Positions 41,959 to 51,069 of a DNA stretch of 64,000 bases are shown here, in pieces. The position numbers and the translations under genes were made by a program. The notes beneath the pieces were generated by a model that was not told the DNA's origin, did no database searches, and was given only the letters and a program-made list of their open reading frames with translations. Within the stretch, counting starts at the first letter, position 1; each line of letters opens with the position of its first letter. Source of the DNA: JBCBSZ01 sp039185015 (lineage in GTDB: Bacteria > Actinomycetota > Acidimicrobiia > Acidimicrobiales > Poriferisodalaceae); contig JBCDAU010000021.1 of the NCBI GenBank assembly GCA_039185015.1, positions 1 through 64,000 of the forward strand. The letters are read 5' to 3'.

Positions 41959-42843
41959 ATGGAGACCGACCTCATGGAGCGAGCGCTGAGCAGGATCAGC
42001 GTCACGGCCCCGTACTTCGCACTCACCGACCTCGTCGAGGTCGGTGGTGGCGTCGTCGAGGCGACGATCCCGGTTCAGGTGCCGGGCGAGCTCGAACACG
42101 GACCGATCGCGGCGGCACAGGTCGCCCGCCATCTCGCGATCCTTGGCTCCTGCGCCGCGGCGCTGGGTCGAGACGACGACGCCAAGCACCACTACCTTGC
42201 GACCCGGGCGCACTTCGCACGGATGTCGAACGCGCCGGCCATCGTCGAAGGAACCCTCCGAGGCCGGGCCTTCGCGGCGTGGCTCGACAAGCGAACGGTT
42301 CGGGCGACGATGACGCTGACGACCCGGGACGGTCAGGCGCTCCACCACCTCGAGGTCGACTACGCGGTCCTGGCGCCCCGGATGTTCGCCCGCCTCAACC
42401 CGGTGCCGGACGGGCTGGCCGGTCAACCGGGAGGCGACGCGACGGACCCGGTCGTCCAGGTGGGGGACGGCCGGGTCATCATCGACTGCGGACCGGTGGC
42501 CCACGCGATGTGCGCCGGGCACTTCCCCGGTCACCCCGCGGCTCCCGTCGCCCTGGTCATGGGTGAGCTCTGTGGTGCCGCTGGCCGAGCCATGTTGGAC
42601 CGGCTCGACGACGTCGACGCCTACCGGGTCGAAGAAGGGCACGTCGCGGCGACCGGACTGGCGCACGCCGGGCAGGAGCTCCGCCTCGAAGCCGCCTACG
42701 TCGAACCGGTCGGAGCCGGCCATCGGGTGCGGGGCACGGCCTTCGCCGACGGTGTGTCGGTCGGAGAGGTCGACGTCGTGCTGTCCGCCCATCGGGTCGG
42801 TGCGACGGCTGGTCACGCCGACGACTTCGCGATGGCGTCGTGA
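41959..42843 (+). CDS. Double hot-dog protein with FabZ-like half
   Basis: A 294-residue protein. The C-terminal half has CAGHFPGHPAAPVALVMGELC, the FabZ/FabA-type active-site pattern of HFPGxP with a following acidic residue, so it may be a hydroxyacyl dehydratase or thioesterase-type enzyme on acyl-ACP or acyl-CoA. The N-terminal half (1-150) also looks like a hot-dog domain, with no obvious catalytic motif. A strong ribosome binding site GGAGGAGA precedes the ATG. It is followed by the MMPL gene after 37 bp. Confidence 0.7.
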   Translation: METDLMERALSRISVTAPYFALTDLVEVGGGVVEATIPVQVPGELEHGPIAAAQVARHLAILGSCAAALGRDDDAKHHYLATRAHFARMSNAPAIVEGTLRGRAFAAWLDKRTVRATMTLTTRDGQALHHLEVDYAVLAPRMFARLNPVPDGLAGQPGGDATDPVVQVGDGRVIIDCGPVAHAMCAGHFPGHPAAPVALVMGELCGAAGRAMLDRLDDVDAYRVEEGHVAATGLAHAGQELRLEAAYVEPVGAGHRVRGTAFADGVSVGEVDVVLSAHRVGATAGHADDFAMAS

Positions 42844-42880
42844 GCCCGTCGCCGTCCGGCGCGGGTGGGGGAGCGCGGTC

Positions 42881-45091
42881 GTGAGCCTCGTCGCCGATCT
42901 CGTCCTCCGACGGCCGCGCACCATCCTCGTCGTCTTCGTCGCGCTCCTCGCCGCTGGTGCCTGGTACGGCAGGGACGTGACGAGCGCGCTCTCACCGGCC
43001 GGCTACGAGGTGTCGGGCAGCGAATCGACGGCGGCGCAGAGGATCCTCGCCGAGCGCTTCGACACCGGCGCCCCGAACATCGTGCTTCTCGTGGACACCG
43101 AGCGATCCGGCGGGGTCGATGACCCCGAGGTCGCGGCCGCCGCCGACGACGTGGCGCTCCTGCTCGCCGGCCTGGAAGACGTCAGCGACGTCGCCGCCTT
43201 CTCCTCCAGCGCGGATCCATCGCTCCGGAGCGCCGACGGCCGCTATGGCCTGGTGACCGCTCGGGCGGTCGCGTCCGAGACCGAGGTCTACGACATCGTC
43301 GAGCAGGTCCGCGAGGAGCTCGCCGGCGACCCGGGGCCGTTCACGGTCACGGTCGGGGGGAGCGCCGCGGCCAATCTCGAGATCGTCGAGGAGTCCGAAC
43401 GAGACCTCCTGCGGGCCGAGCTGATCGCCATCCCGATCACGACGCTGATCATGCTGCTGGTGTTCCGCAGCGTGATCGCCGCCCTCCTCCCGCTGGTCGT
43501 CGCGGCCGTCGCGGTCATCGGCACGGCGGCGGCGCTGCGGGGCCTCACCGAGGTCACGCTGATCTCGGTCTTCGCGTTGAACCTCACGACGGCCCTCGGC
43601 CTCGGGATGGGCATCGACTTCAGCCTCTTCACCATCTCCCGATGGCGAGAGGAACGAGCCGCCGGCGCAGAGCCCGACGAGGCGCTGCGGACCACCATCG
43701 AGAAGGCCGGCCGCGGCGTCCTCTTCAGCGGCCTCACCACCGCGGCGACCCTGTCCGCGCTGTTGCTCTTCGACTACCCGCTGCTGCGGTCGCTCGCCTT
43801 CGCCGGGTTCGTGGTCGTGCTGCTCGCGACGCTCGGCGCCCTCTTCGCCCTCCCGGCGACGATCGCCGTGCTCGGCGACCGCGTCGAGCGCTTCCGGTTG
43901 CGGCCCCGGCGCGAACCCCGCTCCGTCGAGGACGGTCGGTGGTTCCGGTTGGCCACAGCGGTGATGGCTCGGCCCCGGCTGGCGATCATCGGGACCGTCG
44001 CCGTGCTCCTCCTGCTCGGCGCGCCCTTCCTCCGAGCCGAGTTCGGCATCCCGGACGATCGCTCCCTGCCGGAGACGTCGTCGGCCCGCCAGGTCGGTGA
44101 CGTGGTGCGGTCCGACTTCGACGGCAGCGCCGCCGGAGTCCTCGCGGTCGTCGCGCCGACGGGCCCCGTGGCCGAGGTCGAGCTGGACGCCTACGCCGCA
44201 CGGATCAGCGCCCTCCCGGGGGTGGAACTGGTCGACACGGTCACCGGGATCTACGCCGGGGGCCGCCTGGTCGCCGAGTCGCTCGACCCGGACCGGTACG
44301 TCGACGACCTCCGCACCGGTGTGTGGCTGGCCGTCCTGCCCGAGGTCGAGCCGATCTCGGCCGCGGGTGAGGCCCTCGTGGACGAGCTCCGCTCGCTCGA
44401 GTCGCCGGTTCCGGTGCTCGTCGGCGGTGAGTCGGCTCGGCTCGTCGACAACAAGGCCGAGATCCGCTCGAAGGTCGTGCCGGTCGGCCTGTGGGTCGCC
44501 GCGGTCGTCTGGGTCCTGCTGTTCTGCAGCTTCCGCAGCCTGCTGCTGCCGCTCAAGGCGGTCGTCCTGAACCTGCTGAGCTTGACGGCCGCCTTCGGGG
44601 CGATCGTGTGGATCTTCCAGGACGGGCGTCTCACCGGCCTGCTCGGATTCACTCCGACCGGGCTGACCGACGCGCAGACGCCGGTGCTGATCTTCTGCAT
44701 CGCGTTCGGATTGTCGATGGACTACGAGGTCTTCCTGCTCTCCCGGATCAAGGAGGAGTGGGACCGGACCGGCGACACCGAGCGGGCGGTCGCCGTCGGC
44801 CTCGAGCGCACGGGCGGGATCATCACCGCCGCCGCCGTGCTCATGGCGGTGGTCTTCCTGTCCTTCGCCTCCGGACAGGTCACCTTCATCCAGCTGGTCG
44901 GCATCGGCCTCGCCCTGGCGATCCTCGCCGACGCCACGCTGGTCCGGTCGCTGCTCGTGCCGGCCTTCATGGTCGTGGCCGGGCGCTGGAACTGGTGGTC
45001 GCCGTGGGCGCGCTCCGCGCCGCCGACCACCGCAGAGATCGACGTCGAGCGTCCGCTCGTCGCCGCGTCCACGGGGAGGGCGGAGACATGA
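42881..45091 (+). CDS. MMPL/RND-family transporter
   Basis: A 736-residue integral membrane protein of the MMPL type, which exports lipids and lipopeptides in actinobacteria. Two repeats each have one N-terminal helix (about 10-27 and 368-386), a periplasmic domain, then five helices (about 175-350 and 545-700). The proton-relay segment GMGIDFSLFTISR (about residue 245) contains the conserved acidic residue, and SMDYEVFLLSRIKEEW in the second half matches it. It is smaller than the mycobacterial MmpL proteins and resembles YdfJ-like members. The stop overlaps the ATG of the KAS III gene. Confidence 0.9.
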   Translation: MSLVADLVLRRPRTILVVFVALLAAGAWYGRDVTSALSPAGYEVSGSESTAAQRILAERFDTGAPNIVLLVDTERSGGVDDPEVAAAADDVALLLAGLEDVSDVAAFSSSADPSLRSADGRYGLVTARAVASETEVYDIVEQVREELAGDPGPFTVTVGGSAAANLEIVEESERDLLRAELIAIPITTLIMLLVFRSVIAALLPLVVAAVAVIGTAAALRGLTEVTLISVFALNLTTALGLGMGIDFSLFTISRWREERAAGAEPDEALRTTIEKAGRGVLFSGLTTAATLSALLLFDYPLLRSLAFAGFVVVLLATLGALFALPATIAVLGDRVERFRLRPRREPRSVEDGRWFRLATAVMARPRLAIIGTVAVLLLLGAPFLRAEFGIPDDRSLPETSSARQVGDVVRSDFDGSAAGVLAVVAPTGPVAEVELDAYAARISALPGVELVDTVTGIYAGGRLVAESLDPDRYVDDLRTGVWLAVLPEVEPISAAGEALVDELRSLESPVPVLVGGESARLVDNKAEIRSKVVPVGLWVAAVVWVLLFCSFRSLLLPLKAVVLNLLSLTAAFGAIVWIFQDGRLTGLLGFTPTGLTDAQTPVLIFCIAFGLSMDYEVFLLSRIKEEWDRTGDTERAVAVGLERTGGIITAAAVLMAVVFLSFASGQVTFIQLVGIGLALAILADATLVRSLLVPAFMVVAGRWNWWSPWARSAPPTTAEIDVERPLVAASTGRAET

Positions 45092-46041
45092 ACGAGGAGC
45101 AGCGACCGGGGAACCGGATCGTCTCGGTGGGGACCGCCCTGCCGGACGGGGTGCTCACCAACGCCGACTTCGAGCACATGTTCGAGACGAGCGACGAATG
45201 GATCCGGACGAGGACCGGGATCTCGGAGCGTCGGGTCGGCGGCACGACCACCGGCCTCGCCACGGCCGCGGCGCGCTCGGCGCTCGACCGGTCGGGCGTC
45301 GACCCCGAGGAGATCGATCTCGTCATCGTCGCCACGCAGACCCCCGACGACCTCTGTCCGTCGACCGCGGCCGGCGTCCAGGACCGCCTCGGTCTGACCT
45401 GTGCGGCGTTCGATCTCAACGCTGCGTGTGCCGGGTTCTCCTACGGCCTGGTCACGGCGCACTCCATGCTCGGTACCGGCCATCGGGCGGCGATCGTGGT
45501 CGGTGTCGACCGCATGACGGCGGCGACCAACTACGACGACCGCAGCACGGCGATCCTCTTCGGCGACGCCGCCGGTGCCGTCGTGATCCGGGCCGAACCC
45601 GGGGGAGAGCGAGGGGTGCGGGCGTGGGACGCCGGCACCGATGGCGGCCACCCCGAGATCCTGTCGAGCCCCATCAAGGACGGCCGGATCACCGGCGTCG
45701 AGATGAACGGGAAGGCGGTCTACAAGCTGATGGTCCGCTACGCCGCAGAGTCGGCGGCTGCCGCGCTGGAGCGTGCGGACATGAAGCCGGGCGACCTCGC
45801 TGCGGTGCTGGCCCACCAGGCCAACCAGCGCATCCTCGACGCCATCCGCGAGCGGCTCGGCGTCGATGACGACACGGTCGTGTCGGTCATCGAGCGCACC
45901 GGCAACACCTCGGCGGCGTCGGTGCCGCTCGCGCTCGAGTCGGCGGTGTGCTCTGGCCAGGTCCGCCCGGGCGACCCGGTGCTGTTGCTCGGCTTCGGTG
46001 GCGGGCTGTCGTGGGCGAGCACGGTAGCCGTCTGGGGGTGA
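45088..46041 (+). CDS. fabH: 3-oxoacyl-ACP synthase III (KAS III)
   Basis: A 317-residue condensing enzyme making the first C-C bond from an acyl-CoA starter and malonyl-ACP. The catalytic Cys is in NAACAGFSYGL (about 112), the His is in LAHQANQRI, and the Asn is in RTGNTSAASVP. Because it is coupled (ATGA) to the MMPL transporter, it may be dedicated to a special lipid rather than primary fatty acid synthesis. No acyl carrier protein or KAS II gene is nearby. Confidence 0.9.
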   Translation: MNEEQRPGNRIVSVGTALPDGVLTNADFEHMFETSDEWIRTRTGISERRVGGTTTGLATAAARSALDRSGVDPEEIDLVIVATQTPDDLCPSTAAGVQDRLGLTCAAFDLNAACAGFSYGLVTAHSMLGTGHRAAIVVGVDRMTAATNYDDRSTAILFGDAAGAVVIRAEPGGERGVRAWDAGTDGGHPEILSSPIKDGRITGVEMNGKAVYKLMVRYAAESAAAALERADMKPGDLAAVLAHQANQRILDAIRERLGVDDDTVVSVIERTGNTSAASVPLALESAVCSGQVRPGDPVLLLGFGGGLSWASTVAVWG

Positions 46042-46092
46042 GGCCGGATCGGTGCGCCGGTCGAACGCCCGGGCGGACGGGCGGATCCGGCC
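46042..46092. terminator. Long hairpin between convergent genes
   Basis: GGCCGGATC (46042-46050) pairs with GATCCGGCC (46084-46092); the 33-nt loop holds a further CGCCCGGGCG palindrome. It lies right after the KAS III stop and before the convergent glycosyltransferase, so it can end both transcripts. Confidence 0.6.
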
Positions 46093-46098
46093 CGGCGT

Positions 46099-47787
46099 TC
46101 AGGCCTGCGTCGCCGTCCCGATCGGGGGAGCGTCCGGCGTCGCGTCGTCCGGGAGCGTGACCGGGCCGCGGACTTCGCGCAGCACCGCCGGGACGACCTT
46201 GCGGAGGTAGGTCGGGAGCTTGACGAACGAGCTCCCTTCGGTGCGGAACGCGTAGTCGATCGGCACCTCGTGGAGCCGATGTCCCTTCGCCAGGAGATCG
46301 AGGGTGAGGACCTGCGCGTAGTTGTAGTCGTGGATGACCTCGGCTTCGGTCGCCGCCGTCCGCGAGAAGGCCCGGTAGCCGGTCTGGCCGTCGGTCATGG
46401 GTGTGCGGGCGACCCACCGGGTGAGGATGCTGAGCACCCGGTTGCCGACGAAGCGGTGCGGCCGCATCGTGCGGTCGCCGCCGAGGAAGCGGGAGCCGTG
46501 GACGAGGTCGGCCTCACCGTCGAGGATCGGGCCGACCAGGCGATCGAGCTGCTCCGGCGGGTACTCGCCGTCGGCGTCGGCGAACACCACGACGGCGGCG
46601 CCGGCGTCGACGCCGGCCCGTAGCCCGGTGCGCACGGCGGCGCCGAGGCCCTGGTTGGACTCGTGGCTGATGACCCGTGCGCCGGCCGCCTCGGCCCGCT
46701 CGACGGTCCGATCGGTCGACCCGTCGTCGATGACGAGCGGGATGACCTGCCGTCCGTGCACGGTCTCGGGGACCCGGTGGACGACGTCGGCGACGGTGGC
46801 CTCCTCGTCGAGAGCGGGGAAGAAGAGCACGACCGGGCCGTCGGCGGCGGGTGCTACGGCGCGTCGCGGAGGACGCTTCGGCAGGCGGAACGGTCCGATC
46901 AGGGACGGTGAGGGCACGAAGACTCCGAGAGCTCCGACGACCAGGGACCAGGCCGTCTTGAGGGCGTGGGTGGTGAGGGCGGCGGCGAGCGCGACCTCGG
47001 CGTCCGCGCCGGTGATGACCCACGCGGCGGTGGCGGCCGCCTCGTAGGTCCCGAAGCCACCTGGGGCGAGCGCCACGAGCTGGGCGGCGACCGAGACGGA
47101 CGCGACGAAGATCGCCGCCGACCAGCTCGGGTCCAGTCCGGCCCACGTGGCGACCCGGTGGACGAGCACGGCCTCGAGCAGCCACGCCGCAGCGGCGCCG
47201 AGCACCACGACCGGATCGCGCCGGACGGCGACGTCGCTGCTGGCCGCCTGGCGCAGCAGGATCGAGATGGCGACGAGGGCGCCGACCGCAGCCGCGACGC
47301 CGGCGAGGATGCCGAGCCAGCCGACGAGCTCGAAGGTGGCGCCCGGCGCGACCAGCGCGGCGACGGCGACGAGCGTGGCGATGTCGGCGAGACGGAGGGC
47401 GACCGTCGACGACGCGACGATGCCGAGCGGCAGGCCGCTGCGCTGGCGAGCGACCAGGACCCGGAGGCCCTCACCGAGCCGGAACGGGAGGACGTGGTTC
47501 GCTCCGAGCGAGACGTGGACGGCCGACAGCGCATCACCGAACCGGAGCGAGGGGAGCAGCCGGCACCACAGGTGGGCCCGGAGGAGGAAGGCGCTCCCGA
47601 AGGCCGCCAGCGCGAGGGTCAGTCCACCGGGATCGTCGACCATCGCGTCGAACGAGCGCGACAACGCGTCGGTGTCGACGCTCGCCGCGACGATCACGAT
47701 GGCCACGAGGGTCGCCAGCACGGCGATCGCCACGAGCACGCCGGTGGATCGGGGACGCCATGCCAACCATGCCACGGCGGGGACCAT
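46099..47787 (-). CDS. Flippase-like membrane domain fused to GT2 glycosyltransferase
   Basis: A 562-residue fusion. Residues 1-300 are a lysylphosphatidylglycerol-synthase-type transmembrane domain (UPF0104/AglD-like), with GANHVLPFRLGEGLRV and LVALAPGGFGTYEAAA as signature-like segments and about 8 hydrophobic helices. Residues 315-545 form a GT-A domain: VLFFPALDEEATV, VIDDGSTDRT (about 352), FADADGEYPPEQ (about 409) and SRFLGGDRTM. It resembles polyprenol-phosphate sugar synthases. The one polypeptide probably makes and moves a lipid-linked sugar. It is divergent from the DtxR-type gene. Confidence 0.85.
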   Translation of the reverse strand: MVPAVAWLAWRPRSTGVLVAIAVLATLVAIVIVAASVDTDALSRSFDAMVDDPGGLTLALAAFGSAFLLRAHLWCRLLPSLRFGDALSAVHVSLGANHVLPFRLGEGLRVLVARQRSGLPLGIVASSTVALRLADIATLVAVAALVAPGATFELVGWLGILAGVAAAVGALVAISILLRQAASSDVAVRRDPVVVLGAAAAWLLEAVLVHRVATWAGLDPSWSAAIFVASVSVAAQLVALAPGGFGTYEAAATAAWVITGADAEVALAAALTTHALKTAWSLVVGALGVFVPSPSLIGPFRLPKRPPRRAVAPAADGPVVLFFPALDEEATVADVVHRVPETVHGRQVIPLVIDDGSTDRTVERAEAAGARVISHESNQGLGAAVRTGLRAGVDAGAAVVVFADADGEYPPEQLDRLVGPILDGEADLVHGSRFLGGDRTMRPHRFVGNRVLSILTRWVARTPMTDGQTGYRAFSRTAATEAEVIHDYNYAQVLTLDLLAKGHRLHEVPIDYAFRTEGSSFVKLPTYLRKVVPAVLREVRGPVTLPDDATPDAPPIGTATQA

Positions 47788-47869
47788 AGGTGACCTTGAC
47801 GCGGAACGTCGAACAGTCAGCCAACTTGACAGAGCGAGGCAAGTAACCCTGTGGACCCTCGGTGGCTGG

Positions 47870-47875
47870 TAAGAT
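47870..47875 (+). promoter_or_regulatory. -10 box (TAAGAT) of the DtxR-type gene
   Basis: TAAGAT followed by exactly 7 nt and ATG. The GAGGA in between is too close to the ATG to act as a ribosome binding site, so a leaderless transcript is likely. An isolated TTGACA lies further upstream at 47826-47831. Confidence 0.5.
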
Positions 47876-47882
47876 GAGGAAC

Positions 47883-48578
47883 ATGGCGTACGAACCCGCT
47901 GAGCACCACCCGGCCTTCGAGGAGTACAGCGAGACGATCTTCGAGCTCGCCGAGGATGGCGTCGAGGTCATCCAGGCGCGCATCGCCGAGCGACTCAACG
48001 TCTCACGGCCAGCCGTGTCCGAGATGGTGCGCCGCATGCAGCGTGAGGGACTCGTCGACGTCGACGGGAACTCGCGCATCTCGCTCACCACCGAGGGTCG
48101 CGTCCTCGCGACCACGGTCGTGCGACGTCACCGACTCGCAGAGCGGTTCCTCACCGACGTCCTCGAGCTGAGCTGGGCTGACGCCCACCACGAGGCCGGC
48201 CGGTGGGAGCACGTCATCTCGCCTGCGGTCGAGGAGGCGCTGACCAAGGTGCTCGGCGATCCGACCACCTGCCCGCACGGCAATCCGATCCCGGGTGCCG
48301 ACTACGAGCTGCCAGACGGTGCCTGTGCGTTGTCGGAGATCCCGGTCAACGCCGAGTTCGTGGTCGAGCGCATCCCGGAGGAGCTCGAGTTCCAGCCCGG
48401 CCAGCTCGCCTTCCTCGAGGAGGGCGGGGTCATGCCCGGGCGAGTGGGCATCGTGGTGTCGTCCGCGCCGGACGGCACGACCACCGCGTCGATGAACGGC
48501 AACGTCATCGGCATCAGCGCGTTCTCGGCGGCCCGCATCCTCGTGACGCCGGCCGACCGCGCCGCGGCCGCCGTCTGA
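47883..48578 (+). CDS. DtxR/MntR-family metal-dependent regulator
   Basis: A 231-residue repressor. N-terminal winged helix (about 12-75) with ARIAERLNVSRPAVSEMVRRM; dimer and metal domain (about 76-140) with HHEAGRWEHVISPAVEEAL and CPHGNPIPG; C-terminal SH3-like domain. The DtxR-type ligands E105/H106 are kept (WEH), but the Cys of DtxR position 102 is Gly (AGRWEH) and the Met10-equivalent is Glu14, so the metal selectivity is probably not classical iron. ATG chosen from the leaderless -10; an in-frame ATG 9 bp upstream is possible. Confidence 0.9.
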   Translation: MAYEPAEHHPAFEEYSETIFELAEDGVEVIQARIAERLNVSRPAVSEMVRRMQREGLVDVDGNSRISLTTEGRVLATTVVRRHRLAERFLTDVLELSWADAHHEAGRWEHVISPAVEEALTKVLGDPTTCPHGNPIPGADYELPDGACALSEIPVNAEFVVERIPEELEFQPGQLAFLEEGGVMPGRVGIVVSSAPDGTTTASMNGNVIGISAFSAARILVTPADRAAAAV

Positions 48579-48607
48579 GCGCTGCGACGCTCGACCGAGC
48601 GACCCCG

Positions 48608-50017
48608 GTGCGCGGCTCGCTCGGTCGACTCCTCCTGATCGTCGGCGCGCTCACGTTCGTCGTCGCCGTCGCGGCCGTCGACGCGCGCGCCACCTACGGG
48701 GCCCGGACGAGCGCTGACGAGCCGCAGTACCTGCTGACCGCGCTCAGCCTCGGGAACGACCTCGACCTCGACATCAGCGACGAGATCGAGAACGACGAGT
48801 TCCTTCCCTTCCACGAGATCAACCTGAACCAGCAGACGATCCCGCTGAACGAGGACGGGCAGCGGATCAGCCCGCACGACCCGCTCCTGCCGCTGGTGCT
48901 CGCGATCCCGATGGCGCTCGGAGGGTGGGTCGCCGCCAAGGTCGCCCTCGCCGTGCTCGGGGCGCTGACCGCCGCGCTGACGCTGTGGGTCGCCGTGCGT
49001 CGCTTCGGCATCGATCAGCGCGTCGCCGCGCTGGTCGTGGGCTCGGCGTTCGTGGCGCCGCCGCTGACGTCGTACGCCAACCAGGTGTACCCGGAGCTGC
49101 CGGCTGCGCTGTGCGTCGTCGCCGCGTTCGCGGCGCTGACCGGTGCCGTCGACCGTCGCTCGACCGTGGTCACGATCGTCGCCGTGGTGGCCCTGCCGTG
49201 GCTGGCCGTGAAGTACGCACCGGTGGCCGCCGTCCTCGCTCTCGCCCTGCTGTGGCGCCTGCGGTCGGATCGTCGCGAGCTCAACGGCGTGTTGGCCGCC
49301 TTCGCCGTCATGGGCATCGCGTACCTCCTCCTCCATCAGCGCATCTATGGCGGATGGACCGTCTACGCCGCCGGTGACCACTTCGTCGACGGTGAGTTGC
49401 TCGTGGTCGGTCGCGACCCGCAGTACCTCGCCCGGTCGCGACGTCTGCTCGGTCTCTTGGTCGACCGGGGGTTCGGGCTGGGCGCCTGGACGCCGTCGTT
49501 GCTGTTGTTGCCGGCAGCCCTCACCGGGCTGGTGCGGCGGCGGATGCCCGGCACGGCGCTGTTGGTGTCCACCTTCCTCGTCGGCTGGGCCGTGGCGACG
49601 TGGGTGGCGCTCACCATGCAGGGGTGGTGGTGGCCCGGCCGTCAGGTCGTCGTCGTGCTGCCGCTCGGCGTGATCGCCATGGCCCTGCTCGCCGATCGTG
49701 TTCGCGCCCTGCTCTGGCCCATGGTCGGCGCCACCCTGCTCGGTACGGCCAGTTGGCTGTGGCTGGTGTTCGAGGCGTCGACCGACCGACGGACGATCAT
49801 CGTCGACTTCGAGGAGACGGCGAACCCCTGGTACCGGCTCTGGTCGAGGGTGCTGCCGCAGATGCGGGACCCCGGGCTGGGCGACTGGTTGCTCTACGCC
49901 GGCTGGGGTGTGCTCCTGGTGGCGACCTGTGTCGTGACCTGGCGGCGGCTCGCGTCGGAACCGAGCGCCGAGCCTCAGCCCGCCAGTGCGATCTCGTCGG
50001 TGGCCGCCGGTCGTTGA
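48608..50017 (+). CDS. GT-C-type membrane glycosyltransferase-like protein
   Basis: A 469-residue multi-pass membrane protein with about 10-11 hydrophobic segments. The first extracytoplasmic loop has SADEPQYLLTALSL with an adjacent Asp-Glu pair (37-38), as in GT-C polyprenyl-phosphate sugar transferases, followed by an acidic NDLDLDISDEIEND stretch. A GTG start was chosen where the hydrophobic N-terminus begins. The family is inferred from topology and the DE motif only. It follows the DtxR-type gene by 29 bp and its 3' end overlaps the convergent epimerase by 43 bp. Confidence 0.65.
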   Translation: MRGSLGRLLLIVGALTFVVAVAAVDARATYGARTSADEPQYLLTALSLGNDLDLDISDEIENDEFLPFHEINLNQQTIPLNEDGQRISPHDPLLPLVLAIPMALGGWVAAKVALAVLGALTAALTLWVAVRRFGIDQRVAALVVGSAFVAPPLTSYANQVYPELPAALCVVAAFAALTGAVDRRSTVVTIVAVVALPWLAVKYAPVAAVLALALLWRLRSDRRELNGVLAAFAVMGIAYLLLHQRIYGGWTVYAAGDHFVDGELLVVGRDPQYLARSRRLLGLLVDRGFGLGAWTPSLLLLPAALTGLVRRRMPGTALLVSTFLVGWAVATWVALTMQGWWWPGRQVVVVLPLGVIAMALLADRVRALLWPMVGATLLGTASWLWLVFEASTDRRTIIVDFEETANPWYRLWSRVLPQMRDPGLGDWLLYAGWGVLLVATCVVTWRRLASEPSAEPQPASAISSVAAGR

Positions 50018-50979
50018 GCGTGCCAGTCGACCTGGGCGGCGACGCCGTCGGTCAGCGACCACGTCGGCTGCCAGCCGAGTACCTGCTCGGTCGCCTCGAT
50101 GTTCGCGATCGTGGTCATGGGATCTCCGTCGGCGCTGGGCGCTGACTCGAGTCGCACGGACCGTCCGGTCAGCGCGCCGACGAGCTCGATCAGCTCGTTG
50201 AGCGAGGTGGACACGCCGCCCCCGACGTCGAAGGCGCGTCCGGCGGCGTCCGGTGCGACGGCCGCAGCGATGGTGGCTGCGACCACGTCGGCGACGTAGG
50301 TGAACTCGCGGCGCTGTTCGCCGCTGCCACGACGCACGAAGGGTCGGGCGCCCGGCCTCGTCGCCTCGATCAGGCGGTGGATCGCCATGTCGGGACGCTG
50401 GCGGGGGCCGAACACGGTGAAGTAGCGGAGGTTGACCACCTCGAGACCGCGTCCGGCGTAGACGGCGGCGAGCTGCTCGGCGGCGAGCTTCGTCACGCCG
50501 TACGGACTCACCGGCCGCGGCGTCCGGTCGTCGTCAGCGCTGGAGGCCCCGTAGACCGATGAGCTGGAGGCGAGCACGACCCGCTCGACCCCGGCATGGA
50601 GCGCTGCTTCGAGGACGGATTGCGTCGCCCGCACGTTCCGGTCGGCGTAGGCGTCGAAGCCGTGCCCCCACGAGTCCTGCACGCCCGGACGGCCCGCCAG
50701 GTGGAAGACGACGTCGGCGTCCCGCCAGCTCGGGATCAGCGTCGGATCGGCCACATCGCAGCGCCGGAACGTGAACGCTCCGTGCTCGGCCGCGGCCGTC
50801 AGGTTGGCGAGCTTGTCCTCGGGTTCGTACCAGGGGTCGAGATCGTCGACGCCCGTGACCGCAGCGTCGGCGGCGAGCAGCGAATCGACCACGTGGGAGC
50901 CGATGAACCCGGCGGCACCTGTCACGACGATCCGCCGGCCAGCCAGCTGCGATTCTGCTTCGGGATTCTGCACGTCCAT
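49975..50979 (-). CDS. NAD-dependent sugar-nucleotide epimerase
   Basis: A 334-residue extended SDR. Cofactor motif VTGAAGFIGSHV (20-31), catalytic SSSSVYGAS with Ser, and YGVTK (Tyr/Lys) at about 154-158. RPDMAIHRLI and RREFTYVADVVAA are typical of UDP-glucuronate/UDP-glucose-type epimerases. It probably makes an activated sugar for the neighbouring glycosyltransferases. The 43-bp 3' overlap with the GT-C gene is antisense. A 5-bp inverted repeat lies just upstream of its start (50987-51002). Confidence 0.85.
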   Translation of the reverse strand: MDVQNPEAESQLAGRRIVVTGAAGFIGSHVVDSLLAADAAVTGVDDLDPWYEPEDKLANLTAAAEHGAFTFRRCDVADPTLIPSWRDADVVFHLAGRPGVQDSWGHGFDAYADRNVRATQSVLEAALHAGVERVVLASSSSVYGASSADDDRTPRPVSPYGVTKLAAEQLAAVYAGRGLEVVNLRYFTVFGPRQRPDMAIHRLIEATRPGARPFVRRGSGEQRREFTYVADVVAATIAAAVAPDAAGRAFDVGGGVSTSLNELIELVGALTGRSVRLESAPSADGDPMTTIANIEATEQVLGWQPTWSLTDGVAAQVDWHAQRPAATDEIALAG

Positions 50980-50986
50980 GTTGAGG

Positions 50987-51002
50987 CGCACCTTATAGTG
51001 CG
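50987..51002. promoter_or_regulatory. Short inverted repeat before the epimerase gene
   Basis: CGCAC-CTTATA-GTGCG. On the reverse strand the AT-rich centre (TATAAG) could be a -10 box 12 nt before the ATG, flanked by operator arms. Confidence 0.3.
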
Positions 51003-51069
51003 GCGGGGTGCGTGGTGCATCCGCCGGCTGGCCGGGTCCCGGCCGAGGCGATGACATGGAGGAGCGCCG

